From assembly GCA_017391185.1 (NCBI GenBank), contig JAFOZN010000070.1, forward strand, positions 1-6,871: a stretch of 6,871 bases of DNA, in the 5' to 3' direction. Numbering within the stretch: the first letter of the stretch is position 1; every line of letters begins with the position of its first letter. The DNA comes from Alistipes sp. GTDB lineage: Bacteria; Bacteroidota; Bacteroidia; Bacteroidales; Rikenellaceae. This document shows, in pieces, positions 6,735-6,871 of this stretch. Below the pieces are notes generated by a model that made no database searches, was not told the origin of the DNA, and saw only the letters and a program-made list of their open reading frames with translations. A program made the translations under genes and the position numbers.

Positions 6735-6871
6735 CTAAAAGATAGATTTTCCGTCTAATGTTACAGTTCCTTTTGAGTCTAGTAATGGAAGGCTATATAC
6801 ACATCCAATCATATTACATTTGCCATGTTTATCCCAACGTTTTGTACACTTGGTATTTGAATCGACAGAAC
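6735..6871 (-). CDS. Unrecognised protein, C-terminal 44 residues (cut by window edge)
   Basis: The minus strand is open from the window edge to TAG at 6735-6737 and encodes SVDSNTKCTKRWDKHGKC, then NMIGCVYSLPLLDSKGTV and TLDGKSIF. The other two minus frames in this stretch hit stops early (within about 20 codons). The gene lies 36 bases upstream of the 296-residue lipoprotein, in the same orientation. The peptide has three Cys (local 8, 18, 23) and is Lys-rich; I do not recognise the family. Position suggests another member of the surface-protein operon, but the fragment is short and could be a chance open frame. Confidence 0.55.
   Translation of the reverse strand, partial: SVDSNTKCTKRWDKHGKCNMIGCVYSLPLLDSKGTVTLDGKSIF

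Overview
The window joins two unrelated pieces of bacterial DNA. Bases 1 to about 1012 are GC-rich and use CTG, CCC and GGC codons and a Shine-Dalgarno-like site. They carry the end of fmt (methionyl-tRNA formyltransferase) and the first 37 codons of rsmB (16S rRNA m5C methyltransferase), the usual fmt-rsmB order of a Firmicutes (Clostridia-like) translation-gene cluster. From about 1013-1018 to the end the DNA is AT-richer, lacks Shine-Dalgarno sites and encodes typical Bacteroidales proteins. Both genes touching the seam are cut: rsmB loses its 3' part, and the next gene loses the start of a lipoprotein signal peptide. The simplest reading is a chimeric contig or clone, not a natural insertion, so the two parts should be interpreted separately.

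The Bacteroidales part has two convergent blocks. Block one (plus strand, about 1018-3827) is a tight gene string: a ComEC-like metallo-beta-lactamase-fold hydrolase, probably a lipoprotein and lacking its 5' end; a Cof-type HAD-IIB phosphatase; tsaB, which is needed for the tRNA t6A37 modification; and a NimA-like flavin-binding protein of the pyridoxamine-phosphate-oxidase fold. Gaps of 3 and 12 bases and a 1-base TAATG overlap indicate one operon. It ends at a strong inverted repeat at 3857-3885 that can serve as a terminator for both converging operons.

Block two (minus strand, 6871 down to 3920) is a surface-protein locus. In transcription order it holds the last 44 codons of an unrecognised gene, a 296-residue lipoprotein, an AT-rich 76-base spacer, and a 603-residue lipoprotein. 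The two lipoproteins are paralogues with a shared fimbrillin-like domain. The larger one adds a C-terminal right-handed beta-helix. Both have a lipobox cysteine followed 27 residues later by an MGTRA motif, reminiscent of the Arg cleavage site of Bacteroidales fimbrillins.

No rRNA, tRNA, CRISPR array, insertion sequence or integrase was seen. The genus is not resolved: the left part is Clostridia-like and the right part is of order Bacteroidales. The most unusual biology is the beta-helix fimbrillin-like fusion and its smaller paralogue. The fmt/lipoprotein junction is probably technical.
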